From: Bacteroidota bacterium
GTDB taxonomy: Bacteria; Bacteroidota; Bacteroidia; NS11-12g; UBA9320
DNA: 56,572 bases
Reading direction: 5' to 3'
Assembly (NCBI GenBank): GCA_013359235.1
Contig: JABWCE010000001.1
Span: forward strand, 274,404-330,975
Positions 44,247 to 53,505 of this stretch are shown here, piece after piece (the stretch's first letter is position 1; each line of letters opens with the position of its first letter). Made by a program: the position numbers and the translations under genes. Below the pieces are notes generated by a model. It was not told where the DNA came from. It was given only the letters and a program-made list of their open reading frames with translations, and made no database searches.

Positions 44247-45779
44247 TTAACACCTCTCTGCACATGCCATCCCATCAATAGCTGCTGAAACTATTCCACC
44301 AGCATATCCTGCACCTTCGCCACATGGATAAAGTCCTTTTATTTCGGGATGCTCAAAAGTTGTTTTATCTCTGGGAATTTTTACAGGTGATGAGGTTCGG
44401 CTCTCAACACCTACCAACACCGCATCAGAACTTATATAACCCTTCATTTTCTTACCATTTTGTTCAATTCCATTTTTTAATGCTTTAGCAATGGAATATG
44501 GCAAAATACTTTCGAGGTTTGAGGCACAAATACCTGGTAAATATGAACATTCGGGCAAATTTGAGCTTTGTTTTCCATTCAAAAAATCTGTGAGTTTTTG
44601 GGCAGGTGCCATTAGTTTGCCGGGTGAAGCATTAAATGCTTTTTGTTCTATAAACTCTTGAAATTTAAGTGCCGAAAGCGAACCTGCATTTTCAAACATT
44701 TGCCAGTCGGCAAAGTTTACGGTTACTACCACTCCTGAGTTTGCAAAATAACCATTTCTTTTAGACGGCGACCACCCATTTACAACAATTTCGTTGTTCG
44801 AAGTAGCAGCAGGTGCAATTATTCCTCCAGGGCACATGCAAAACGAAAACACACCTCTACCACTGGCCTGCACTGCAAAACTATAACTTGAAGGTGGCAA
44901 ATAATTTCCTCTATTTTTTGTGTGGTATTGAATTTCGTCAATTACATGTTGAGGGTGTTCTATTCTTAGTCCCAAAGCAAATGGTTTAGGTAATATTGCT
45001 ATACCTTTTTTATTTAACAAATAAAATATATCACGCGACGAATGCCCAGTGGCAAGTATGAGTTTTTGAGTTTCAATTTGTCTTCCTGAGCTTAACAAAA
45101 CTGATTTTAATTGTTGATTTTCAACCTCAAAATCTACAAGTTTATCTTCAAAAAACACTTCTCCTCCATTATCTATTATGGTTTTTCTTAATGCCTCTAT
45201 AATTCCCGGTAGTTTGTTTGTACCTATATGTGGATGTGCTTCGTACAGTATTTTACTTTTAGCACCATGATTTACAAAAATTTCTAATATTTTGTTTACA
45301 TCGCCTCGTTTGTTGCTTCTTGTATATAGTTTGCCATCGCTAAAAGTGCCGGCACCACCTTCACCAAAGCAGTAATTTGATTCTGTATTTATTATTCCTT
45401 CTTTGTTTAAAACGGCTATATCTCTTCGGCGTTTTTTTATTTCCTTTCCTCTTTCTATTATCACAGGTTTTATTCCTTTTTCCAAAAGCCTAATTGCTGC
45501 AAAAATACCAGAGGGACCAAAACCTGCTATAACAACTGATTTGTTTTGTTTTATAGGTTTAAAAGAAGGCATCCAACTACTTTTTTGTTTAATGGTAGAA
45601 TCATCGTGTATTTCTGCCAAAATTCGGTATTTTATATTTGAATGGCGGGCATCGAGCGATTTTTTTACTATAACCGGAATTTTTTCTTTACCATACTTTT
45701 CTTTTAAAATTGTTATTATTCCTTCTTCGGTAAAGGCTTCGCGTGGATTTAGAAAAATTTCAACTATCTTCTGTGTCAT
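44247..45779 (-). CDS. FAD-dependent dehydrogenase, COG2509 type
   Basis: The 510-residue protein has an N-terminal region of about 75 residues, then an FAD-binding fold with VVIAGFGPSGIFAAI (GxGxxG at 86-91) and EGGAGTFSDGKLYTR, typical of COG2509 proteins. Later come LILATGHSSRDIF, CMCPGGIIAPAAT and a C-terminal GLYPCGEGAGYAGGIVSAA. These are described as uncharacterised FAD-dependent dehydrogenases; no substrate is established. It is cytoplasmic. Its ATG overlaps the stop of the LtaS-like gene by four bases, a sign of translational coupling. Confidence 0.88.
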   Translation of the reverse strand: MTQKIVEIFLNPREAFTEEGIITILKEKYGKEKIPVIVKKSLDARHSNIKYRILAEIHDDSTIKQKSSWMPSFKPIKQNKSVVIAGFGPSGIFAAIRLLEKGIKPVIIERGKEIKKRRRDIAVLNKEGIINTESNYCFGEGGAGTFSDGKLYTRSNKRGDVNKILEIFVNHGAKSKILYEAHPHIGTNKLPGIIEALRKTIIDNGGEVFFEDKLVDFEVENQQLKSVLLSSGRQIETQKLILATGHSSRDIFYLLNKKGIAILPKPFALGLRIEHPQHVIDEIQYHTKNRGNYLPPSSYSFAVQASGRGVFSFCMCPGGIIAPAATSNNEIVVNGWSPSKRNGYFANSGVVVTVNFADWQMFENAGSLSALKFQEFIEQKAFNASPGKLMAPAQKLTDFLNGKQSSNLPECSYLPGICASNLESILPYSIAKALKNGIEQNGKKMKGYISSDAVLVGVESRTSSPVKIPRDKTTFEHPEIKGLYPCGEGAGYAGGIVSAAIDGMACAERC

Positions 45780-47614
45780 TTGTTAAAATCATTGCTTAAA
45801 ACTTGCAAAAATGCCTTGCCTAAATCACCATTTTTATCTTGCGGGCATGTATTTGTCCAATATTTTTTTGAAACATTATCAAAAATAGAAATGCAATTTC
45901 GGCTTAAAAACCCAAAGCCATTATTAAAAAAATATGTAGCAAAGGGAATACTTCCGTTTCTGAAAACTGAATTTGAAAACTTGTATTTTTTTTTAGGAGC
46001 AATACCACATTGGTCAAGCAACATAAGAGGGAAATCTGTTTGCGAACAAATTTTATCAATCTTCTTTGATTTTTTTAAAACACCCCCTGTCCAAATCAAA
46101 GGTATATGAAATTTTTCGGGTATTTGCATTTCATTAATTCCAAGGCGTGCAACTCCGTGGTCAGCAGTAATTACAACAAGAGTATTATCCCAAATTTTAG
46201 ATTTTTTAAGTGAATCAATAAAATTTCCGATATGGGTATCGGTATATTTTGCAGCACTCATATATTCTTGGTCTCCATTTTCATTTCCAAAATAATACTT
46301 TTCGGGCAAATCAAAAGGTTCGTGATTGCTCAAAGTAAATATGCTTGTGAAAAATGCTTGCTTTTCATTTTTCAAATCATTAAACAACCTGTTGAAAGTA
46401 AACTCATCATGCACCCCCCACTTACCTTTTAACAATTTGCCATTAAAATCATTTTCGCCAATAATTTTATCAACTCCTGCCGAAATAAAATATGAGCGAA
46501 GATTAGCAAAATCGAGGTTTCCGCCGTAATAAAATGATGTTTTATAATTGTATTTTGCAAAATCTTTGAATAATGAAGGTAATTTAGTGAACTTATCAGG
46601 AAACTGTACAATTGCCGACTTGGGCATAGCCGGATATCCGCTGAAAATAGCTACAAGTCCACGATCACTTCTGTCACCTGTTGAATAATATTGAGTAAAC
46701 ATTACGCTTTCTGAAGCTATTTTATTCAAATTAGGAATTACTTCTTTGTTGTTGTATTTATAGTAAAACAATTTTTGAAGGTAGCTTTCAAGTACTATAA
46801 TTATAATATTGGGTTTTGAAGCGTTTATAAGTTTTTCATCATCTTTCAGTTCGTTTTTTTGTGTAAAAAGCGTTTTAAACTTTGTTTCTGCTATGCCGTT
46901 ATCCATAAATTTATAGTAATTTTGGTTTGATGTGTTTGTAAAAGAATAAAACACGTTCCATACAGGATTGTAAGCTGCATGATTGGGATAAATTTCTTTA
47001 TAAAAATAAACTTTGCTTAAGTTTATTGGTACTATGCCAATACCCCCTCTCACAGGTATAACCAAAACAAATGCTATGAAAACATTTAATAAAACTGATT
47101 TTAAAACTCCTGAAAAAGATGCTTCTGTACTTCCAATTATTTTAATTTTTGTCTTTTTCGAAAAATATATAAAAGAAAATGTAAGTAAAAAACCTGTTAT
47201 AACAGGTATTATTATTTTAAGCCAATTTATTGATGCTACTGCTTCATTGGGGTTTTTCAGATACCTCAAAGCATTTATATCAAGCGGCGTAGCCCAAAAA
47301 GTGTATAGGATGGCATTGCCTGTAATTATTACTCCCGAAACAATTATGAAAAAATAATTACAAATTGTAAAAATCTTTTTTGAAAATTTTGGTATAAAAA
47401 TTCCCGTAATATTAAATACAGTAAATAATAGAGTGAAATACCCCGAAACAGAAGCATCGAGCCAAATTCCATTTATCATTGAATTTAATAAAATGAAAAA
47501 GCTGTAGTTTGAAGAAAACCTATATGTTATTATTAAAAAAAATACCCTTGCAAGTTGGAAGAAAACAAGCCAAAGTATAAAATATTTTAAAATATTGATT
47601 ATTCTTTCTTTCAT
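45776..47614 (-). CDS. LtaS-like sulfatase-fold membrane transferase
   Basis: The 612-residue protein has five N-terminal membrane helices (about 8-30, 38-78, 82-108, 132-152, 170-190) and a large periplasmic sulfatase-fold domain (about 265-590). Metal-site pieces are IIVLESYLQ (Glu276), GDRSDRG, and ITADHGVARLG near 470. LtaS/OpgB relatives use Thr as nucleophile at the GDR(T/S)D position; here Ser316 is in that place, which could still act or could mark altered chemistry. In a Gram-negative it would not make lipoteichoic acid; related enzymes add phosphoglycerol or phosphoethanolamine to glycans or lipids. It overlaps both neighbours by four bases. Confidence 0.85.
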   Translation of the reverse strand: MKERIINILKYFILWLVFFQLARVFFLIITYRFSSNYSFFILLNSMINGIWLDASVSGYFTLLFTVFNITGIFIPKFSKKIFTICNYFFIIVSGVIITGNAILYTFWATPLDINALRYLKNPNEAVASINWLKIIIPVITGFLLTFSFIYFSKKTKIKIIGSTEASFSGVLKSVLLNVFIAFVLVIPVRGGIGIVPINLSKVYFYKEIYPNHAAYNPVWNVFYSFTNTSNQNYYKFMDNGIAETKFKTLFTQKNELKDDEKLINASKPNIIIIVLESYLQKLFYYKYNNKEVIPNLNKIASESVMFTQYYSTGDRSDRGLVAIFSGYPAMPKSAIVQFPDKFTKLPSLFKDFAKYNYKTSFYYGGNLDFANLRSYFISAGVDKIIGENDFNGKLLKGKWGVHDEFTFNRLFNDLKNEKQAFFTSIFTLSNHEPFDLPEKYYFGNENGDQEYMSAAKYTDTHIGNFIDSLKKSKIWDNTLVVITADHGVARLGINEMQIPEKFHIPLIWTGGVLKKSKKIDKICSQTDFPLMLLDQCGIAPKKKYKFSNSVFRNGSIPFATYFFNNGFGFLSRNCISIFDNVSKKYWTNTCPQDKNGDLGKAFLQVLSNDFNK

Positions 47615-48645
47615 TTAATTCGCGAAATATCACATTCTGATGGGATTTTTCCTTTGCCCGAAATATAATTTATAAAAACTTTTGACAAGTACGGCACAAG
47701 CGAAACTCCTTTGCTACCCATACCTCCAAAGATAAAAACATTTTCGTAGCCGGGATGCTTGCCCAAAAAGGGTCGGCGGTCGTTTGTTGATGGTCTTATA
47801 CCGGCAAAATGATTTACAATTTTAAATGGTAATTTTATAAGATTAAATAGTTTTTTTTCAAGTTCATCTCTACCATTTTGTGTAGTTACGGTCTCTTTAA
47901 TATTCCAATTATACGTTGAGCCTACAATGTATTTGTTTTTGTATTGAGGTATAATAAAAATGCCTTTATTAATCATTCGGTCATTATAAAAGTTTTCAAT
48001 TTCTACTTCAAGCACTTCGCCATGTACCGGTTTATGCGGCAAATACGAAAAATAATGATTTTGCGTAGCAAAAGTACCATCACAGTATATTACAGCTTTA
48101 GCCTTTTCTCCATTAAAAGTCACTGAATTATTTCCAATTTTTAAATTTTCTACCATACAAAATTCAATCGAGTTTTGATTTAGAAGAAAATTATGCAACG
48201 TATTCAAATATTTTTTCACATCGAGTTTTGCAGTTTCTTTAATTAGTAAAGAGCCGAATGGATTGTTAATTTTGCTTTGGTCGAGATATTCGGGAATATT
48301 TTCAAAAAAACAATTGTAATTTTTTTCTGCACTTTTATTCAACCACTCATTTTGCTCAAACCGGCTTTCAAACAGTTTATATGTAGGCATTAGTTTAAAA
48401 AAAGAAATACCTGTTTTATTTTCGGTTTCAGGGTAGAATTTGTGTAATTCGTCAAATATATCATGTGCTTTCCATGTTAAAGCTGTGCGTTTGCCTGTCA
48501 ATGGATTTATTATACCGCCTGCAATATTACTCGATATGTTTAATTTGGGTTTATCAAAAACTTTAATTTTGTAACCTCCATTTATCAGCCTCCAAGCAAG
48601 TGTGCTGCCTGAAAGCCCTGCTCCTATTACAAAAAAATCAAACAT
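47611..48645 (-). CDS. DAO-family FAD-dependent oxidoreductase
   Basis: From the ATG at 48645 the protein is 344 residues and begins MFDFFVIGAGLSGSTLAWRL, placing the FAD GxGxxG at about 7-12 as expected. An in-frame ATG at 48663 would add MVIFAP and is less likely. The segment AGGIINPLTGKRTALTW and the C-terminal FAGIRPSTNDRRPFLG and IFGGMGSKGVSLVPY match the D-amino-acid/glycine oxidase clan, including the C-terminal domain of MnmC. The substrate is unknown. It is the first gene of a leftward operon with the LtaS-like and COG2509 genes and lies back to back with the porin gene. Confidence 0.83.
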   Translation of the reverse strand: MFDFFVIGAGLSGSTLAWRLINGGYKIKVFDKPKLNISSNIAGGIINPLTGKRTALTWKAHDIFDELHKFYPETENKTGISFFKLMPTYKLFESRFEQNEWLNKSAEKNYNCFFENIPEYLDQSKINNPFGSLLIKETAKLDVKKYLNTLHNFLLNQNSIEFCMVENLKIGNNSVTFNGEKAKAVIYCDGTFATQNHYFSYLPHKPVHGEVLEVEIENFYNDRMINKGIFIIPQYKNKYIVGSTYNWNIKETVTTQNGRDELEKKLFNLIKLPFKIVNHFAGIRPSTNDRRPFLGKHPGYENVFIFGGMGSKGVSLVPYLSKVFINYISGKGKIPSECDISRIK

Positions 48646-48685
48646 AGGTGCGAAAATAACCATTTAGTAATTGAAGTCTTCACAA

Positions 48686-48693
48686 TATATTTG
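48686..48693 (+). promoter_or_regulatory. candidate porin promoter (-7)
   Basis: TATATTTG is an exact TAnnTTTG match ending ten bases before the TTG start at 48704. The -33 region is weak (ATTTAG near 48662). It shares the short spacing seen for other genes here. Confidence 0.45.
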
Positions 48694-48703
48694 CAAATGA
48701 GTT

Positions 48704-50611
48704 TTGAAAATCTATAAACTTACATTACTGGTGATATTTCTGGCAGGCAAAGCCCTTTCGGCTGCTCAACATGATACTTCGTTAAGCAAAAAAAAAATCA
48801 GACCACTTTATATTTCTATTAAAGATTTTGAAAATTTCAAACCCGAAATTAAAACTTTTGACACTTCGCTTTTTAATTTAAATTTTATAAATCCTATAAG
48901 TAAAAACAATTTATCATTTCAAGATTTGGGTTTGCCTGGTACTCCTATTAAAATTTTAAATATTGAAAGTTATAAAAAAACGGGATTTGACCTTGGATTT
49001 AATAATATGAATCATTGGTTTTATGATATTAAAAACAGTAATGATAAAATTATTTACGCCCCTACACCTTACACTGATTTGAATTTTTCGCAAGGCGAAA
49101 AAGAACTTATTTTTATTGAAGCTAAACATACTCAAAACATAAACAAAAGATTGAATGCAGGAATTGATTACAGACGAATAAAAACCAATAATTACCTTTT
49201 TTATAATTTTGATAACCAAACGTATGATAGAGTAAGGATCCCGAATATCTACAACCTTAAACTATTTTCGAGTTATCATTCGAAAAATGACAAGTTTTAT
49301 TTGTTGAATAATTTAATATTAAATAAATCAACGTTACGTGAAACCGGTGGATTGAAATATCCCGAAATGTTTGACACAACAAGCGGAAAACTAAGAGCAT
49401 TTGAAAATAACCTGTCAAACGCTACCAATAAAATAAACCAGTATAGTTTTGAAATAAAATCGTATTACAGAATTGGTAATTATGAATATTTTACTCAAAA
49501 GAAGGACTCAAATAAAACCGATACTTCGAGTTTTGATTTTACTCCAAAAAAATATATTTACCACTGCATAAACCTTTCGATAAACAAATACACATATTAT
49601 GACCCCAATGCCGATACACCATACTATAATACAACATTTTTTGGAAAAACCAATGCTGATTCAATTGTTTTAAAAGAAATGAATAATAGGGCGGGTATAG
49701 CTTTTAATTTAAAAAACATAATATTTAAAACCAATGCCGAACTGAGTAATATTGGCGTTTTCAATAGATTTTACGGACAACAATATTTTTATAATCTATC
49801 TTTAAACAGTAATATTTTGTACAATTTACCTTTAAGAAATTTAATTATTAAAACAGGGGTAAACGCTGTGTATTATACTGCCGGGTACAATAAAAACGAT
49901 TTTTTAATAAAAGCACATTTAAAAATTAAAATCAAAACTCAAACTTCGTTTTTTGCCGAAATATTTAGTCAAAAGCACAAGCCCGAATTTGTACAAAGTA
50001 CATATTATTCAAATCATGCAATATGGAATCAAACACTTGATAAAACTAATAGAAACGGCTTTTCATCAATTGTGTTTTTTGAACGATTTAAAACAAAAAT
50101 GTCAGTAAATATTTGCCATTTTTCAAATTATATATTGTATTATAAAAATACCGCACCACAGGGCATTGATTTTAATTATTTGAATACCGATATTGAAAAT
50201 AAAACAAATTTTAAAAAGGTATTTTTTGTAAACAGAATAGTTTATCAAAAAACCAGCAAAACATATAATGTGCCAGAGTTTTCACTAAATGGACAAGTTT
50301 ATTTTGAAAGCTTTTTATTTAAAAAAAATATGTTTGCTCAGATTGGGTTTGCTTACAATTGGAACAGTAATTTTTATGCTGATTTATATGTTCCATACAT
50401 AAGGCAGTTTGTTTGGCAAAATCATATAAAAACAGGCAACTATCCCTATTTAGGAGTGTTTATTAGAGCAACAATTCAAACAGTAAACTTGTTTTTAAAA
50501 TTTGAACATATAAATCAAGGAATGCTTAAATCAACCTATTATTCAACCTATTTGTATCCTAATGTACCGAGATTTTATAGTTTTGGTATAAATTGGAGAT
50601 TGTTTTATTGA
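48704..50611 (+). CDS. putative outer-membrane porin (Porin_10 type)
   Basis: The 635-residue protein starts at TTG with a clear signal peptide (MKIYKLTLLVIFLAGKALSA). After a short linker come LGLPGTPIKILNI and PYTDLNFSQGEKELIFIEAKHTQNINKRL, the segments typical of the Bacteroidota putative porin family (PF14121). The rest is long alternating beta strands rich in Tyr, Phe and Asn, ending YSFGINWRLFY with a terminal aromatic residue, as in outer-membrane barrels. The permeant solute is unknown. The gene converges with the universal stress gene and overlaps its 3' end by seven bases, so no terminator fits between them. Confidence 0.82.
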   Translation: MKIYKLTLLVIFLAGKALSAAQHDTSLSKKKIRPLYISIKDFENFKPEIKTFDTSLFNLNFINPISKNNLSFQDLGLPGTPIKILNIESYKKTGFDLGFNNMNHWFYDIKNSNDKIIYAPTPYTDLNFSQGEKELIFIEAKHTQNINKRLNAGIDYRRIKTNNYLFYNFDNQTYDRVRIPNIYNLKLFSSYHSKNDKFYLLNNLILNKSTLRETGGLKYPEMFDTTSGKLRAFENNLSNATNKINQYSFEIKSYYRIGNYEYFTQKKDSNKTDTSSFDFTPKKYIYHCINLSINKYTYYDPNADTPYYNTTFFGKTNADSIVLKEMNNRAGIAFNLKNIIFKTNAELSNIGVFNRFYGQQYFYNLSLNSNILYNLPLRNLIIKTGVNAVYYTAGYNKNDFLIKAHLKIKIKTQTSFFAEIFSQKHKPEFVQSTYYSNHAIWNQTLDKTNRNGFSSIVFFERFKTKMSVNICHFSNYILYYKNTAPQGIDFNYLNTDIENKTNFKKVFFVNRIVYQKTSKTYNVPEFSLNGQVYFESFLFKKNMFAQIGFAYNWNSNFYADLYVPYIRQFVWQNHIKTGNYPYLGVFIRATIQTVNLFLKFEHINQGMLKSTYYSTYLYPNVPRFYSFGINWRLFY

Positions 50612-51411
50612 TAATGCACTACCATTATAGGCAATAATTGATGCTGCAAAATTTCACCAAAAATATTGCGGTGAAAAAGTTGTTCTACAAGTCCATAATT
50701 TCTTTTAATGATTATTAAAAGTTCTATATCATTGTTTTTGCAGTATTTTGTAATGCCTTTTTCAACAGTTTCAGCTTTAAAAATTTCAATATTAATTTTT
50801 TTGCCATCTTCAAGAATAAAATGAATTGGCTCTATTACGGTTTTTCCGGTATTTATATAAAACCAATTTACTTCTGCATCAAATATTTTGGCAAAATCAA
50901 CAATTTTTCTTACAACATTATGTAATTCGTTAAACTTGTACTTTATATCAACCGGAACTGCAATTTTATTAATATTTTCAAATTTGTGTTCACCCTCAAT
51001 TATAATTACCGGACATGGTGAATGTTTTGAAACACTCTCGGCAACGCTGCCAAACAAAAACCTGTCTGCACCAGTTGTTCCTCGTGTGCCCATTACAACA
51101 TAAGCAAAATTTGATGTTTCAAGATATTCTTTAATAGTAATTGAAGGTATGCCAAACGAAAAATGTTGAGAGATTTTTATTCCTTTGTATTTTGATTTAA
51201 TGTCTTCAACAATATTATTTAACCTCTCTTTTGCCATTTGTTCAATGCTTTTTATAAGCTCTACAGCCATGCTGGCATCGTCATTGGCAGGTAGGCTTTG
51301 AATGTTTATTAAAAATATCTCACATTCTGTTTTCATTGCTAATTGGCAGGCGTAATGCAAGGCATTTTCGGAGATTTTGGAAAAATCGGTCGGTACAAAT
51401 ATTTTTTTCAT
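50605..51411 (-). CDS. tandem universal stress protein
   Basis: From the ATG at 51411 (MKKIFVPTDFSKISENALHY) the protein is 268 residues with two UspA domains (about 1-140 and 145-268). The first has the ATP-binding motif G-2x-G-9x-G-S (GTRG, then GSVAES). The second, ending ILQHQLLPIMVVHY, has lost this motif and is probably structural. An upstream in-frame ATG (51438) would add nine residues beyond the candidate -7 element. Cytoplasmic; Usp proteins respond to starvation or stress in varied ways. The Nramp fusion at 35116 carries another Usp domain of the same general type. Confidence 0.88.
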   Translation of the reverse strand: MKKIFVPTDFSKISENALHYACQLAMKTECEIFLINIQSLPANDDASMAVELIKSIEQMAKERLNNIVEDIKSKYKGIKISQHFSFGIPSITIKEYLETSNFAYVVMGTRGTTGADRFLFGSVAESVSKHSPCPVIIIEGEHKFENINKIAVPVDIKYKFNELHNVVRKIVDFAKIFDAEVNWFYINTGKTVIEPIHFILEDGKKINIEIFKAETVEKGITKYCKNNDIELLIIIKRNYGLVEQLFHRNIFGEILQHQLLPIMVVHYQ

Positions 51412-51417
51412 AAATTC

Positions 51418-51445
51418 TAAATATATTTCAGCATACAAATTTCAA
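51418..51445 (-). promoter_or_regulatory. candidate promoter of the universal stress gene
   Basis: Read leftward, TTG (51445-51443) is followed after 17 bases by TATATTTA (51425-51418), which differs from TAnnTTTG only in the last base. It ends six bases before the ATG at 51411, supporting that start. Confidence 0.35.
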
Positions 51446-51635
51446 CTTCAAATTCTATTAAACAAACCTTTTTTTTATTGAAATAAATTTGATATTTGTA
51501 TTTTTAAAATAATACATCAATACAAAGTAAATCAAACAAATTGATTAAAAATTTAAAATTTGAAGCAACATATTTAGATTGATAATAGTCTTGAACCTAA
51601 ACAATCAAAAAAATAAAAATGAACAATTAAAATTG

Positions 51636-52181
51636 ATGAGTGATGAAGAGCTTATTAAAGGTTGTGTCAAAGGTAATGAAAAATATCAGTTTGAAGTTTA
51701 CAAGCGGTACTCACCCAAAATGTTCGGTGTTTGTCTCAGATATTGTGCAAACAGAGAAGAAGCACAAGATGTGTTGCAAGATGGATTCATCAAGGTTTTT
51801 AACAAAATTGATACATTTAGATTTACAGGTTCGTTTGAAGGCTGGATAAGAAGGATCATGATTAATACTGCAATTAGAAATAAATATATACATTTCAGAA
51901 GTCACGAGTTGAACAATATTGATATTATTGAACCACCATCGGTTGACGAAAAAATCACATCAGATTTGTCATATACAAGCCTGATGAAACTCGTAAACGA
52001 ACTTCCACATGGTTACAGAATTGTTTTTAATATGTTTGCAATTGAAGGATATTCGCACAAAGAAATAAGCGAAATGCTTCAGATACAAGAAGCAACATCA
52101 CGTTCGCAATATTTGAGAGCAAGAAAAATGTTAAGAGATAAATTAGAAAAGATAGAAAGCAATGAGTTCAAAAATAAATAA
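51636..52181 (+). CDS. ECF-type sigma-70 factor
   Basis: From the ATG at 51636 this 181-residue factor begins MSDEELIKGCVKGNEKYQFE. In-frame TTG codons at 51579 and 51591 could add 19 or 15 residues. Region 2 is clear (YKRYSPKMFGVCLRYCANREEAQDVLQDGFIKVF and GWIRRIMINTAIRN), as is region 4 with its helix-turn-helix (LPHGYRIVFNMFAIEGYSHKEISEMLQIQEATSRSQYLRARKML). There is no region 1 or 3, as expected for ECF sigma factors. The next gene overlaps it by 20 bases and encodes an anti-sigma-like/barrel fusion, its likely regulator. Target promoters are not known. Confidence 0.92.
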   Translation: MSDEELIKGCVKGNEKYQFEVYKRYSPKMFGVCLRYCANREEAQDVLQDGFIKVFNKIDTFRFTGSFEGWIRRIMINTAIRNKYIHFRSHELNNIDIIEPPSVDEKITSDLSYTSLMKLVNELPHGYRIVFNMFAIEGYSHKEISEMLQIQEATSRSQYLRARKMLRDKLEKIESNEFKNK

Positions 52182-53505
52182 TGATATAGAAAAAATACTT
52201 TTGCAGGGTGCAAAAAACTATGAAGAACTGCCCCCCGAACAAGTATGGCAAAAAATTAAAAAAGGCAAAAACAGCCGCTATGTGTTCTTTTTAAGATTTC
52301 ATAAATGGCGTATAGCAGCATTTATAGCACTTGTAGCAATGGTAAGTTCAGGGTTTTATTACTTTAAAATTTCACAAAAAGTGAAAATTTCAAAAACAGA
52401 AGTTAAAAAAGAAAGTTTCATAATTAATACTCCTGAAATTGTTTCTCAAAACCAAATTGATGATAATAATTCAATATCTTCAAATAAATATTCAGAAGAA
52501 TTTATTGATAAAAATGTAACTAACAGTAATCATACCGCGAAAGAAAATCAAAATAACATTTCAGTAAATAATAATTCAGAAAAAAACATTGAAGAAAACC
52601 AAGATAAAAATATTGTAATAACAAATGAAGAAATATTTGAAAACACTAATAAATTCAACATTTACGAGATAATTTCAAAAGAAATAAAAGGATTGAAATA
52701 TTCAACCATTCCCATTTTTGAAAAATATACACCAGTAAACAAAAAATTTCATAAAAACTGGATAAAAAACAAAAATGAAGGTAAAGACAAAATTGTACCT
52801 AAAGGCTTATACTCTATTGAAATTGGCGGAGGTCCATCGTATGCTTTCAGAAACTTATCAGGCGGAAATTACCTATTGAGAAACGAATCTGAAAAAGCAA
52901 TGATTTCATTTCAAACAAATGTAAAAGTGAATTATCATTTGAACCCAAAATTTTCTGTTCAAACCGGTATTTCTGTTGAAACACGTAACGAAAAATTAAA
53001 TTACAACCACACCGAATTACAGAAAAAACTTGTAGAAACACCAAGGGTAATTACAGTTTTTCACCCTGTTTTGCCTCCTAAAAATATTACAGTAATAGAT
53101 ACAAGTTATATAAATCAAACAGTGAAATACGATTTTGAGAATATAAATAAATATACAACTTTCAATATCCCGTTACTTTTTGGTTATAACTTTGGAAACA
53201 GCAAACTACAATACAGAATTTCGGGCGGTACTTTAATTAATATTTTTTCATCAAACAATGCAAAAATTGTTGAAAAAAACACAACAGAAACAACATTGGT
53301 TAATTACAAAGAAGCAAAAAAAATTAATCCTTCGATATACACAGCCGTTGGGTTAAATAAAGTAATAAACAATCATTACAGCATTGTATTTGAAATGTCG
53401 TATTACCGAAATATGCTAAACAGACTTGGTAGCGAATCAAACATAAAACAAATAAATTCAGGAATTAATTTTTCATCAGCAATAAGATACAATTTTTTAA
53501 AATGA
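52162..53505 (+). CDS. anti-sigma-like inner-membrane segment fused to outer-membrane barrel
   Basis: The 447-residue protein has four parts. Residues 1-48 are cytoplasmic and resemble the short N-termini of Bacteroidota anti-sigma proteins (LPPEQVWQKIKKG). One membrane helix follows (about 50-69). Residues about 70-215 are Asn/Lys/Glu-rich and probably extended. Residues about 216-447 are a PorT/OmpA-like beta-barrel domain (YSIEIGGGPSYAFRNL, FSVQTGISVETR, FNIPLLFGYNFG, a final AIRYNFLK). One chain could thus connect sigma factor, inner membrane and outer membrane. The gene overlaps the sigma gene by 20 bases and the next gene by four. Which sigma-binding residues matter is not known. Confidence 0.7.
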   Translation: MSSKINNDIEKILLQGAKNYEELPPEQVWQKIKKGKNSRYVFFLRFHKWRIAAFIALVAMVSSGFYYFKISQKVKISKTEVKKESFIINTPEIVSQNQIDDNNSISSNKYSEEFIDKNVTNSNHTAKENQNNISVNNNSEKNIEENQDKNIVITNEEIFENTNKFNIYEIISKEIKGLKYSTIPIFEKYTPVNKKFHKNWIKNKNEGKDKIVPKGLYSIEIGGGPSYAFRNLSGGNYLLRNESEKAMISFQTNVKVNYHLNPKFSVQTGISVETRNEKLNYNHTELQKKLVETPRVITVFHPVLPPKNITVIDTSYINQTVKYDFENINKYTTFNIPLLFGYNFGNSKLQYRISGGTLINIFSSNNAKIVEKNTTETTLVNYKEAKKINPSIYTAVGLNKVINNHYSIVFEMSYYRNMLNRLGSESNIKQINSGINFSSAIRYNFLK

